A stretch of DNA of 64,000 bases. Origin: Cycas panzhihuaensis. Taxonomy: Eukaryota; Cycadophyta. Position 1 is the first letter of the stretch; the number at the start of each line of letters is the position of its first letter. Of the stretch, positions 21,840 through 33,589 are shown in pieces. The stretch spans positions 168,027,741 through 168,091,740 of the forward strand of contig CM041465.1 of NCBI GenBank assembly GCA_023213395.1, read 5' to 3'. The position numbers and the translations under genes are program-made. The notes beneath the pieces were generated by a model. It did not search any database. It was not told the DNA's origin and was given only the letters and a program-made list of their open reading frames with translations.

Positions 21840-22286
21840 CCACATTTGAGGAGGCAGTCAAAGACCAATGTGGAAAGCAACTATGGATGAAGAGATGAAT
21901 TCTATCTTAAAAAATAACACTTGGGAGTTGACTGAATTACCACCTGGGAAGAAAGTAATTGATTGTAGATGGATATACAAGACAAAGTTCCATATAGACA
22001 GCATAGTAATTGATTGTAGATGGTTATACAAGATAAAGTTCTGTGTGAATTGCATAGTAGAGTGTCACAAATCTTGCCTTATTGCAAGACATTTCAAATA
22101 GCATAAAGTTGCCAATATTAAGGTCCACCATCATTTCATCTATGAGCATGTCTAGAACAAAGAAGTTGATCTTGTCTATTGTCCTACTGAAGACCAGGTT
22201 ATAGACATCTTCATTAAAGCACTTGGTAAACTAAAGTTTGAACGGTTTAGATTTGACCTTGACATTTAAAGAAATTAAGTTGCTAT
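21840..22286 (+). pseudogene. CopB RT start fused to RNase H end by internal deletion
   Basis: MDEEMNSILKNNTWELTELP and GKKVIDCRWIYKTKFHIDSI are the start of copia RT. A 51-bp in-frame tandem duplication follows: 21955-22005 is repeated at 22006-22056, so the IDCRWIYKxKF segment occurs twice. After CHKSCLIARHF the sequence jumps, near 22100, to the RNase H C-terminus: IKVHHHFIYEHV, EVDLVYCPTEDQVIDIFIKA, LGKLKFERF. All RT catalytic motifs (including YVDD) and most of RNase H are absent. The polypurine tract TAAGGGAGGG (22287-22296) follows. Confidence 0.88.
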
Positions 22287-22296
22287 TAAGGGAGGG

Positions 22297-22682
22297 TGTT
22301 AAAACATTGTAATACCCCCTCCATTTTTTCTTATTTATGTAAATTCATGTTTATAATGTATTAATGGACCCTTGATGCAATTTAATCATATTGGATAGTG
22401 AGGTCGAGTCCACCTCTTATGATGTTAAGTTGACCTATCCCATTACATTGTAATATTGGTGGATGGCTATAAATATTTCTCCACATTCTTGTACTTTCAC
22501 ATATTAGATTTTGATTAATGCAGAAGCTCTTCCTGAGAGAAAGCCTACAGTGTGGTAAATTCACTCGTACCATTACATGATCATATGTCTTACTTATTTT
22601 CTTGATTTATTGAATATTTATCAATATTTTTCTTATTGTACTTGAATCAAGGCACATGTATTTAGATCCTATTATTCTCACA
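22297..22682 (+). repeat. CopB 3' LTR (386 bp)
   Basis: It begins TGTTAAAACATTGTAATACC after TAAGGGAGGG and ends ATTATTCTCACA before GAGGA. TATA box CTATAAATA at 22467-22475. Same length as the 5' LTR, with scattered, mostly C/T and A/G differences. Confidence 0.93.
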
Positions 22683-24712
22683 GAGGAGAGATTAAGAGAG
22701 ACCATAGACTACATCCTTAAACTACTAAAATTTTATTAGAATTAGGTAATATTGACTTGTATACCTTAAGAGTGACCATATACTTGGAGATTACCTACCA
22801 TCCACATAAGAAGGAGCTTTAAGAGATGGATTAATAGTTATTAGCCTTCCCACCCATCCAAGGAAGAGGTAATCCTCCTCCTCTTAATTTTTGGTAAGAA
22901 TTTTCTTATCGTTTATTATTTATTTGTATTTAGTTTTGTCATACCTACTTGCCATTGTTTACTCAATCTTTTCTTTGCTCCATATTTCCCTTATTAGGGT
23001 TTCTTTCTTTGCTAAAGGCAGAAGTTGCAAAGGAAGTGGCACCCAATTATTATTTGGGGAGACCACCATTTTGGGGCATATTGGAGCCATTTAAAGGCTT
23101 CTTCCTTCTATTTCTCACTTATTATTTTTTATCCCTTTTAACTTGATTTCAAGTTTGTTTTATATAGTTGAGATATTATGCCCATGCAACTATCTTTTGA
23201 TAGAGAAATTCTCTTATAGGATACTAGCATTATTGTAGGGAAAAAAAGAGGTCAAGAACCTCCCTTATTATTAGGCCTATAGCTTGGAACATTTTTCTAC
23301 AAGCTCTTTTAGTAGTAGCTATTCAAGAGGTAAGGTCAATTCATTTGAATTAGTCTTTATTTCTTACTTTTAGAGCTTTTTATATTTTCCTTTTCTCATC
23401 ATAAGCATATATGTCAAGTAGAAATTCTATAAGTTTTGCTTTAGATTTATGTCATAGTTTTGTTTGTTATAAATTACTTCTTAAGGTGCTTACTATAAGT
23501 TGAAGGAAGACTCTACTCAATTGACAACCGCTACTATCACTAGATGTGCCCTCTCTTATCAATTTTAGATCATTGCCTTAGTTTTATTTAATCAAAGAAA
23601 ATAAAGAAAGAAATGAGAAGAAAAAAAGAGGAAAAAGGAAGGAAGTTTTCTTTATTCATTTTCTAAAAGAACAAAAGGAAAAAGATTAAAAGGCATCTTT
23701 CTTTAGCTCATTGCCCCCTTTTCCCTTCTACTCTTCCTTCTTAAAAAAAAAGGAATAAGAATTTATATTTTTTGCTATTTCCTTTTCCCTAAAAATAAAG
23801 AGAAAGAGAAAGGTTGTTTATTTACCTCCTCTTTCCCCCTTAGTCAAATTAAGAAAAGTTTCTTAAGAAAGTTAAAAAAGGAAAAAAAAAAAAAGGAAGA
23901 AAAAACCAAAAAAGACATTTATATATTTAATCCTATTACATCATATTGCATTGCATTACATTAGAAGTAGGAACTTAAATCTTTGTTTGTGAAGAAAGCA
24001 TGGACCTGAAGCATGAGAAGGGGATAGTATTATTATAAGTCCCAAATCCATGAGGGAAATATTACAACCATAGTTAGGGATTATTTGTTATTTCCATTAA
24101 AAAGAAAAGGCATATAGTTGCATATAGGTAGGTGTTCCATTCCCCTAGTTAACCATAGGATTCCCAAACCCAAAATTATAGGTTAACTTGAATGGATATG
24201 AGCATATCAAACCAACCCTTAGTTTAGCCTCCCTTCCATAGGCTAATGTATAGTATTCCCTTGCATCTAGACCAAAAAAACACAGAGATGCCTAAGTTGG
24301 CATAGTAAAATTTTCTTACCTTTGTTGGGTCTCCACACCCTAGCCCTTCTACATAGGTAAAAGGGTTAGTAGCCTACTTCACCAACTTTTTGAAGTATTA
24401 CGCATGCAACCATACTAGGGACTTTCCAATAGCAAAGCCTTTAGTACATCTAGGCATTATTATTTCTTTTCCTCACTTTTGGTTTAGTTAGGATGTCTAT
24501 TTTGTATCATATAAGGACCTTACTTACCACACTACCCATCTCAATTGGTTGATTGACCTTTGACATGATGTTTCTCTTATCACTTATGAGGTCTTCCTCC
24601 CTTAGATTCTAATCATATGTATGCCCTCATTTGATCAAGTAACCAAGAGTCACTTGTGGTGGGCCACCCACTTGACTAGGCATATGATCCATATGCATAG
24701 GATTGGCCTCCA
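22683..24712 (+). other. unassigned region, probable leader of the Tat-type element
   Basis: Continuation of the DNA interrupted by CopB. It is rich in A and AAG between 23580 and 23900, then carries ATTGCATTGCATTACATT and short phrases up to the start of gag-like sequence near 24713. No domain, LTR end or primer site was identified. Its position directly upstream of a Ty3/gypsy gag suggests 5' LTR and untranslated leader, but this is inference. Confidence 0.35.
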
Positions 24713-27000
24713 TTGAAGGCACCATATCTCTATGAGAATCCCATCCATGTTGATAGAGATGCTTCCTATTACACTGAAGAGGCCACCGAGTTCTACCAAA
24801 ATTTAGTTGGGCACCACACTCATGTCATCATAGGAGCTCCACCACGTGACATTTTTTGGGAGCCCAAACAAGCTCCTTTTCTCCCATCCACTTATTTGGG
24901 CTAGTAAGATGGGCATACCCTACCTTCTAACCAAACTCATACCCCTCCATAGGATATAATGGAGGCCTTAAGGGCCCATTTCAAAGTAGTAGTAGGAGAA
25001 ACTACCTTTGGATGGGCTCATCAACTACTATTTAGCATAACATCAACCTTTGCTCCTATTTCCCTACCCACTTCCATGTAAAATACCTTATCAATATCCC
25101 AAGTTATGGCTTTTGTAGTTGATACTATAAACATTTTATTTGGGGAAGGAGCAATATAATCCTAAGCCCATTTATAGGCTATAGTGAGTGTCCCTCCTTT
25201 ATAAACCTATATTCCCTAACTAACCATGGTCTCAATTTATCTTGTTATTCCAACTATCCCTCCTTATCCCTAATATGTGAGACATAGAGGAGGAATGCCT
25301 ATCTACCCCATCCACATTACATTGACCCTTCAGTCTATGTTCCACTAGGTTGCACCTATTAATAGTAGGGGCATGGGTTTCTCACCACTTACCCACCTAT
25401 GGGGTGGAACCTCTCCATTCCTATAAGGTTACTCCCCCTATTTAGAGGACTTTTAGGTAAAACCCCCTTCTATGGCCCACATACTCATTTTATAATGAAC
25501 TCCACCTTTCTTCTCCATTAAAGGGGTACCTGTGGCACCTCATATGTCATATTTTTCCATCACTATTACTTAAGGAGTAATGGATCATGCCACTTGTCTT
25601 ATCCCACTTAAACATAAGATGGGCCAAGGAACACTTAATCCCATCCATATCTGATTCACTTATACCCAAGTATGATTCCTCCCCATAAATCATTGGGAGC
25701 ACTTTATCTCACACCCTCATATACCCCTCATTAGTATGAGCATATCTCTTATCTTATACATCCAAGCTATTCCTCCCATGTTAGAGATGGGTATTACCCT
25801 CCACCCCTTATCCTTCTTCTAACCTTCTAACCTAAACAAGGTTATATCCTTTAGTAGACTATAGGTCAAGCCCCCTTTCCATAGAAGATTTAAGGACTAA
25901 TTTGACCCTACATCTACTAGAAGTACCCAAATTTGATGGCACTTTATCCCAAGATCCCATGCATCATGTCAGAGTATTCACCATGGCATGCATTAACCAT
26001 TGGGCTTATGATCATATCCTAATGAAGTTATTCCCTAAGTTGCTCTAAGGGAATGCTCTGAAATGGTTTTGTCATCTTCTAGCCCACTTTATTGAATGCT
26101 TCCAACAACTAGTTGACTCCTTCATCAACTATTTTGATGTGGCAAGGCACCTTGAAAGTGGGGCTAAATCCCCTCTTTTCCTTAAATAAGGATAAGTCGA
26201 GCTCAATTGACACTTCATCCATCATTTCCATGACATCCTATATTCCTCAAAGGCCATGTTGCTTAAGGATTTAGAGGACATATTTGTTAATTCCTTATAC
26301 CCTAAAGTCCATATTGAGATACTTAAAATGGGGGTTAATATGTGTGATTTAGTTATTACTAAATGCTTGTCCCTAGAGTATATTGAGATCTAAGCTAGTC
26401 TTAAGAAGATTAATAAGAACACACCATGTTGTAAGGTACCACCTCCCCCATATTACCAAAGGGGGAAATAGCCCTCATCCAAGTCTTCTACTGGCCTACT
26501 TGACAAAACCATAGACTCTTTCATATCCGTTATCCATTTCTTTAAATAGGCACTTAGGGACTTAAAACTTTAATTATCTCAAAACTAAAATGAAACATAA
26601 ACTTAGGCCTATAGTTATAGGCTTGTCCATTAAACCACCTAAATTATTCTACCAACAAAATAAGGCCATGAGCCTTCATAAGGAAAGAGGCATAGACCTT
26701 CTATTAAAAAGAAATGGTGCTCCATCTATGATTAATATGCCCATGATGATGCTTGATGTTGGAATCAACACCTTGAACTTGTCCCACCAAGGAATCCCCT
26801 ATTACAAACTGCATCAAAACCAAACCTCAACCAACCAATCTATTAGGATCATATCTCCAATTATAATGCCTTCGACCAAGTACCATAAGCCCAAAACTAG
26901 TGAGGTTGGGGGTGTCCTCAACCTCAATCTAAGGGTATCCCTCCTCCCTCTTTGTTGGATCAACCCAAGGGAAAATTCATAGTTGATTCATCATCTCGTT
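24713..27000 (+). pseudogene. TatA gag
   Basis: The N-terminal part (24713-25860) is Pro/Ser/Ile-rich with few domain clues, opening with MKAPYLYENPIHVDRDASYY. The capsid core follows at 25868-26440: EDLRTNLTLHLLEVPKFDGT, HHVRVFTMACINHWAYDHIL, MKLFPKLL, ALKWFCHLLAHFIECFQQLV, DSFINYFDVARHLESGAKSP and DIFVNSLYPKVHIEILKMGV. The FDGT...FTMACI...KLFP...ALKWF order is that of Tat-type gag. Stops such as LLAHF..., LK*G and EI*A are mostly single transitions from Gln or Trp codons. Downstream to 27000 lies a degraded linker with no clear zinc knuckle. Confidence 0.78.
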
Positions 27001-27499
27001 CAAGCCCTACATCTCTAACTACATCATCATGGCTTAATTCTAAGGTTAAGAGGCTTATCCATATGCTTGAAACCACTTAATTATATCTTATGACTTATTC
27101 AAAAGTAATAAAATAGATTGGTAAGGCCTCCACTTTGGAACAAAAACCTCCTTTAGAGACTCCTCCCACTAAGATCTTAGTCATCCTAAAGACCATACTT
27201 ATTTAGTAAAGATAATATGATTTTAGGAGGGCCCTTCCTCAACCCATGACTAAGGGGAAAACCTTCTCTATTATTGAGGAGCTTCATATCATATCCACTA
27301 GAATGTCTATGAGGGATGTCTTATGGTGTTTCCCTGATCATCAAGCCTTTCTCTTGGAGGATCTTGGTCAAAAAGAGGTGTCTATTCATGTAGTAGGTAC
27401 CACATCATATTACCTGCCCCTTATTTCCTTTGATTCATGTGATCTACCATCTACTAGTGAGAGATAACTCCATTGGTATTACCCTTTCACCATCATAAT

Positions 27500-27850
27500 T
27501 AAAACACCTAAATTTACCTTAAAGAGGAACATTGTAGATAAAGACTCATTAGTAAATGCAATGCCTATTCAAATGCTCAAGAAATTAGGCATTGAGGCTC
27601 TTGAGCTTGTCCCTTAGAAATGCCAAAGGTATGGTGTGAATGAGAAGGCAACCTTAGGGATAGTGACCCTACCTCTTACCCTTCAAGATAAGACTATCCA
27701 TACTGACATCATTGTTCTAGACATTGATATCAATTACAACCTCCTTTTAGGGTAACCTTGGTTGGACCAAATAGGTGTAGTCTACTCATCATTATCAGGG
27801 CAACTCAAATTTATCCATGAGGGGAAAATTTGAGTCATGGCTTAAGAGCC
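27500..27850 (+). pseudogene. TatA aspartic protease region
   Basis: The segment LVNAMPIQMLKKLGIEAL (27552-27606) corresponds to the gypsy protease site followed by VNxMPxxxLKKLGI; the expected D-S/G-G is read here as DKD. Further on, LPLTLQDKTIHTDIIVLDID and NYNLLLG*PWLDQIGVVYSS, where the stop stands for Arg of the LLGRPW motif (CGA to TAA needs two changes, so another precursor codon is possible). The motif order fits a Ty3/gypsy retropepsin. Confidence 0.72.
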
Positions 27851-28959
27851 TCCTCCCTACCGGACGCCCCATCTGACTTCCTAAGCTAGTTTTAGCATTG
27901 CAAACGGATATGAGGAAATCCTTAACCTTTTTGTGGCCACATTATTTAATGAAGAAGTACCCTACAAAGGGGAAGATCTCCCTCTTCCCCAACTAAATAT
28001 GGTACACTTCACCCTATAAGCATTAGGAGTTATGGTTACCTCATTGTCCTAGGTGACTCGTAGTTTAGGGATGAGGAATGTGAACCACCTTTATGCCAAG
28101 TTACTTTTCTAACTACCACTAAAGGAGAGGCATCTCATGTGGATACCCATCCTCTCTTTTTCCCAAATACATATAGTTTGGGCCCATCCCAACCACATCA
28201 TAGTTTAGGTAAGAGTGCATAAGCACTCTCTCCCTAACCTCATCCATAAAGGGAATCCCCTTTCTTGTAGGATTGGATGGCTCGCCATGCATCTCAGTTG
28301 CCATATAACAAGCATCCTAACTGACCCAACAATAAGCCACCAAATTCCCCCTATTCAAGCTACTTTTAGAGGAAGAGTCTTATGGGATATGTTAATGAGT
28401 TATAAACCCAAATGTTTAGTCCCTCCTTAAATACACCCCTTCTACCTCAAACTATTAATATGATTTGATGTGTGGGGAATAAGATGACTCTCATGACTCC
28501 AACTAAAAATCCAAACTAATCCCCTCATGTTTATAATTTCAATGAGGACTCTAAGTCTATATTCTCCCATGATGAGTTAATCATATGTGATCTTAAGCCA
28601 CAAAGGACCTCCTCTCCTTCAACAAGGAGCCAACCCATTATATGAGTCCTTTAAAACTCTTCTTAAGAGTCTCCTTATTATGTCAAGTGGGCAATAGACC
28701 ATTATATATTCTTGCTAGAATTGAGATCACCTCCACTCCCTATAAGGAAAACTATTCATGAAATACATTTCTTTGAGAATAACGAAGCCCTTCTTGAGTA
28801 TCTAGTTGAGTCATCACCTAACCTTCCTTATAGTCACTATAAATTAGGGTTCTAGAAATGCCTTACCATTGGTTCTCCTTTGGCCAACCCCAACATAACC
28901 AATGCTCCTCCTGATCCTCTAATGGACCAAGCCCCTCTTTATTTTGAGGAGGGAAATGT
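27851..28959 (+). other. TatA protease-to-RT linker
   Basis: About 1.1 kb between protease and RT without a recognised domain. Tat-type elements normally have a long, poorly conserved stretch here, so it is probably degraded pol. The open frame on the minus strand (28119-28304) has no supporting domain. Confidence 0.4.
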
Positions 28960-30437
28960 CCTATGTGCTTGAGCAATAAGGGACATCATCCTTGCTCTAG
29001 ATAAGGTGATCAAGATCCATGGTGAATGTTCCCTCTAAAAGGTTAGAGAGTATATACAACTCTTTAGAGAGTTTTAAGATGTCTTTGCATGGGACTATAC
29101 TGATATGAAGGGGATTGATCTTAATATTATCACCCAAAATTTAAGAATTATTCCAAGTACTAGGCCCTATTAGGAAAAAATAACGACCTTTACATTCTAA
29201 AATTTTAGTTTCTATAAAAATGAAGGTAAAAATGTTACATAACATTGACCTCATCACTTCCATAGATTACCTAAAACAGGTTTCTAACATTGTGCTACTG
29301 GTAAAAAATAATGGGATATTATGCATTTGCATAGACTTTAGGGACATCAATAATGCGTGCCCCATAGAGAACTTCCCTCTACTATTCATTGACTAAATCA
29401 TAGATAGGGAAACCAGGTTTGAAGTTATGTCCTTAATGGATGACTTCTTGAGATATAATCAAATCTAGATTTCACCTAAGGACCACCATAAGACAACTTT
29501 CAGCACTCCCTCGGGGATATTCACTTATAAAGTGATGCCCTTTGGCCTTAAGAATGCTAGTACCATGTATCACTAGGCTATTCATTTTATTTTCCACAAC
29601 CTCATTAATAAAATTCTTGAGGTCTTCATGGACTATATGATGGGCCTCTCACATAAGAGGTCTAATTACCCTGTTGATCTAAGGAAGATATTCCTTAGTT
29701 GTTGAAAATACCACATTAGCCTCAACCCACTCAAATGCATATTTTCCATCACAACTGGAAAACTATTAGGCTTTATGGTATCATAACAAAGGATCCAAGT
29801 TGATATTGATAAGGTAAAATCCATCATGGAGATTCCTTCATTGAAAACCCAATAATAAGTTAAGTCATTTTTGGGTTGGTTGAGCTTCTTAAGGCACTTC
29901 TTGGTGGATTTGGCGATAATAAAAAAGCTACTGACTAATCTCCTAAAAAAGGAGACCCCTTTTATTTGGTTCCTTAGAGGTCAAGAAGCTTTCTAAGAGC
30001 TCAAACATGCTCTCATTTCTCCCCCCACTTTGGCCCTACCTATGTTCAATTGACCATTTATTTTATACACATTAATAATAAAAGAGTCTATTAGTACCAT
30101 GCTCACCTAAGAAGAAAACAAAAATATTGAAAGGGTTATTTATTTCATAAGTTGAACCCTCATTGTGGTCAAAGTGAATTACCCACCCATTGAGAAGGAA
30201 TTCTTGGCTTTAGTATTTACTATCAAGAAACTATGGCATTACCTTCTTAGTAATATAACCCAAGTAATTATCCAATTAGATCCTCTCCATTATCTTATGA
30301 CGAGGTTAGATTTAATAGGGCAAGTAGGTAAATAGGTCATTGTCCTCCTCTAAGAGTATGACCTTAAAGTTGTTAATTAAAAATCTAAAAAGGGCATGGT
30401 GGTGGCCATGTAACTTTTACATGCCCCTCTCCTAAAT
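28960..30437 (+). pseudogene. TatA reverse transcriptase and RNase H
   Basis: RT: FREF*DVFAWDYTDMKGID, CICIDFRDINNACPIENFPL (29320-), EVMSLMDDFLRYNQI with the first catalytic Asp, KTTFSTPSGIFTYKVMPFGL and KNAS. The YVDD box reads VFMDYMMG (about 29622-29645): the second Asp is now Tyr, so the enzyme would be dead even without the stops. Thumb and connection: LNPLKCIFSITTGKLLGFMV, VDIDKVKSIMEIPSLKTQ, VKSFLGWLSFLRHFL. RNase H: EAF*ELKHALISPPTLALP, KEFLALVFTIKKLWHYLL and EYDLKVVN. The sequence breaks at 30437 where GypOut was inserted. Confidence 0.88.
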
Positions 30438-30986
30438 TGATCTAAATTGAATGGAAAAGTAACAACTTAATCTGATTGAAATAACTCAGATTTAATATTA
30501 CATAATATCTATATTTTACATTTGAATTATTCCTACAAAAATATATTTATTTTTATTCTATTGAGCATTTTCTTGATTACTACAATAACCTTAGGGTGGA
30601 TAAAAGAGTTTTGGGATCTTTCTTGACTATTGCATCCTTTCTAGAATATTTTTTTAGCAATCTTTGTATGAGGATTTTGCCCTCCGTTAAGCTAAAACTC
30701 ACTTTTTAGGAAGCTTTAAAACTTCAATGTCTCTCTTGGAATTCTATCACTATGTTTTTTCTCTCCCTAGATGTATTTAAATCTCTTATCTCTCCTTTTT
30801 TTTTTTTTTCTCACGAATAGATCTTGGCAGTTTTTATGCTCCTTTTCTTGTCCATTTAACTTCCATTTCTTTCTTTTTTATTTTTTTGTATTTTTTTATC
30901 TTACTTTTCCTCCATTTGTAAATTGATAAAAAAATAGTTAAATGAGTTGGTTCTTTCTCTCATTAGGTAGTTGATAGGTGTACAAT
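30438..30986 (-). repeat. GypOut 3' LTR, outer piece
   Basis: It begins TGATCTAAATTGAATGG and matches 42927-43476 of the right LTR. It stops at ...GATAGGTGTACAAT, where GypIn begins; the right LTR continues there without interruption (TACAATTATTCTAGG), which gives the empty site. Confidence 0.88.
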
Positions 30987-32095
30987 TAATTTGAATTCGA
31001 ATAGAAAAGTAATGACTTAATCTAATTGAAACAAATCCAGAACAAATTTACAATAATATTACATTATTTTAAAGATATTCAAAATTTCTTTTACAAAATT
31101 TCTTATGTTTGTGCTCTTTTGAGCATGAAAAAGGACTGCTACAACAAGTTAGGAGAGAAGACCTGAGTGTTGGGTGCTTTTTGGGCTACTGCACATTCTT
31201 GGGAATCACTGTCACTGAAGTTTGTATGGAGTTTTGGTTGCCGATAACCAAAAGAATCCTTTTCTTGGAGAAGAATTCTACCAGTGTCTCTTTTTTAGAC
31301 TGTTGCGGCTATTATTTTTCTCCCTTAGCTGCAACTATGCCTTTTAGGGCTCCTTCACTATCCCTACAAATGGATTTAGGTGCAGCTCTGTCGCTCCTTA
31401 TGCACTTCTGTATCGTTTTCTCTCCTGTGCATAATTTTCTGTCTTGGAGTCGTTCTCTCCTTTTGGAAAGTAATTTTAGACAACTTTCCTTGAATCTTGC
31501 TCCACGTACTACATCTATGGCTGCTGGCATCCTCACTTCTCCCTCTCTTCTTTCATCTGTGAAGAGATCTCATTGCTTTAAAACCCTATAATATATGCTT
31601 CTTCTGCAACGAGTTTTCCATTTTTTCGTTCTTCAATGGATTCCAAACAATTAACGAAATCCCTCTTAAATCCATGTAATTAAGAGGTTTTCCTCTTTAA
31701 TAATGTAGAGGACACGTGACAGGAGATTCTCCTAAAATTCTGTGTGAAATGAACTTCGTTTCCCCTACCAAAATCGCTACCGTTTTCCAAATTTCCCATT
31801 TTCTATTTTTTGCCATCCGTGGAGTTATGCCTCAGTCAGTAGGGTTGCGCCTATAGTCCGCAAGATTGCATCTCAGTCAGCAAGGTTGCATCTCAGTCAG
31901 TAGGGTTGTGCCTACAGTCCACAAGGTTGCATCTTAGTCAGTAGGGTTATGCCTGTAGTCAATAGGATTGCACTTTAGTCAGCAAGGTTGCGCCTGTAGT
32001 CAACACTTGTAGTTGTGCTTCAGCCAGTAGGGTTGCACCTAGAGTCAGCACTTGTAGTTGTGGTTGAACCTTTTAAAGATCTGAAAAATGGATCA
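30987..32095 (-). repeat. GypIn 3' LTR (about 1.1 kb)
   Basis: On the plus strand it runs TAATTTGAATTCGAATAG... (decayed from TGATCTGAATTTG) to ...CTGAAAAATGGATCA. It matches 36834-37940 end to end, including the minisatellite. The open frame at 31109-31591 lies inside it and has a counterpart in the other LTR only because the LTRs are alike; no domain supports a protein. Confidence 0.9.
31830..32062 (-). repeat. 20-21-bp minisatellite in GypIn 3' LTR
   Basis: About ten units on the plus strand resembling CAGTCAGTAGGGTTGCGCCT, with changes mainly C/T and A/G. Present at the matching place in the other LTR (37668-37912), so the array existed before insertion. Confidence 0.85.
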
Positions 32096-32109
32096 GAACT
32101 CCCCTTTTT

Positions 32110-33430
32110 TTAGGAGTTCATGGCCTCATGAACTTTATAGTTGTAGATAAGGGAATTTGATTTTCCCTATCTCCTTACTGTACCATTTTACCTTTCTAGG
32201 TACTTGTCCTTTTTCTACAATTCTGAAGGACTTGATTATGCCTCTTCATGTCTTAGTCTGTTTCCTTTGAAAAATGCAATCATTTTGCATTGGTTCCTCT
32301 TTCTCTATTCGCAAGTCCTCTAGATTTGGTAAGAGTGGAACTCTGTCTTCATCTTCATCCAACATGGATGGCTCGAACATCTTCAGATTCTCAACATTCA
32401 CTATGGAATACATCTTCATGAATTCTGGAAGTTCAAGCTGGAAAGCGTTTTTCCCAATTTTCTTCAAGATTGTAAAAGGACCATAATGTATAGGCTTTAG
32501 CTTTTTGCCTTCACCTTGTAATCATTTCTTACTGAGGTGAAACCAAACTCTATCTCCTTCCTTAAAGGAATGGCTGGTTCTATGTGCATCATGCCACTGT
32601 TTGTATCTCTTTTGAGATTTTTGAAGCTGCTCTTCAACCTGTTGATGGATTTTTCTGATTCTTTCTAAGAATCTTTGTGCCTTTTCATCTCCTTCTTCCT
32701 CCTTTCCAGTTCCTGCAGAAAGTTGATTAGAAAATTCTAGATTAAAAGGACTTGCAGGCAGAAATCCTAAACATACCTCAAATGGTTATTTCTAGGTTGA
32801 GCTATGGATAACTCTATTAAATACAAATTGTAAGTATGGGAGACTTTCATCCCAAGTCTTAGGATGCTTAGCATTGTATCCTCATAACAGCTATACCAAT
32901 GTCCTGTTGACAACTTCAGTTTGGCCATTTATTTAACGATGAAAAGCTATGCTCATCTTTAGCTTCATATCCATCATTCCCCAAAGTGTTTGCCAAAAAT
33001 GACTCAGAAATCTGCTGTCTTGATTAGAAAGGATTGAGTTGGGAAGTCTAAAATGCTTCCAAACATGCTAGAAAAATAATCTAGCTATGTCTTCTCCTGT
33101 ATGTATGTTTCTACAGGGAATTAACATCACCATTTTACTGAACTGATCAACAACTACAAATAAATAATCCATACCATTTTTGGTTTGTGGTAGTACTCCC
33201 AGGAAATCCATGGAGATACTCTCCCACGGTCATGATGGAATAAGAAGTGGAATGTACAATCTAAACTTCCTATTAGCCGGCTTTAATGTGCTACATAATG
33301 TACACCCTCGTACTACTGTAGTCACATCTTACTACATATTTGGCCAATACATATATTGCTACAAGTTTAGCAATGTCTTTCCCACTCCAAAGTGTCTTGC
33401 AACTTGAGAGGTGTAAGCTTCTCTTACCCA
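32110..33430 (-). pseudogene. GypIn integrase with C-terminal module
   Basis: Reading leftward on the minus strand: the core begins with PQTKNGMDYLFVVVDQFSKM (33130-33190), holding the first catalytic Asp; SNQDSRFLSHFWQTLWGMMD (about 32960-33020) holds the second; INGQTEVVNRTL holds the Glu. All three are kept, although a stop precedes INGQ. Then QKRYKQWHDAHRTSHSFKEG and the GPY/F-type motif HYGPFTILKKIGKNAFQLEL, followed by MYSIVNVENLKMFEPSMLDE. The tail FRIVEKGQ..VKWYSKEI looks like a degenerate chromodomain-like segment. Integrase inserts the cDNA; the C-terminal module can steer target choice in chromoviruses. Confidence 0.85.
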
Positions 33431-33589
33431 CTTCACTTGGTCTGCATGCTTTAGAATGCAAAGCTTGTCTTACTTGAAAAGAAGGCCATCTTTCAACTGG
33501 AAATAAGTAACTACTTTTCCTTACTATAACTGCTCAAAGATAGGCTTGAATGCCTCATCTTTCAAATATAAATCAACATATTCATCATG

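Larger units (their letters stand above)
16685..22682 (+). mobile_element. CopB: Ty1/copia element with both LTRs, internally deleted
   Basis: Two LTRs of exactly 386 bp flank 5.2 kb, with an initiator-Met primer site right after the 5' LTR and a polypurine tract right before the 3' LTR. Flanking five-mers are GGGGA (16680-16684) and GAGGA (22683-22687), a target duplication with one transition. The LTRs differ at roughly one position in nine by eye, so the insertion is old. Gag, protease, integrase and the very start of RT are present, then a deletion removes most of RT and RNase H. It could only ever have moved with help from another element after that deletion. Confidence 0.92.

Noticed and set aside
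31109-31591. 160-codon open frame, with a 122-codon counterpart at 37069-37437
   Set aside because: Both lie inside the GypIn LTRs, antisense to the element. Their similarity is only LTR identity; no domain and unequal lengths.
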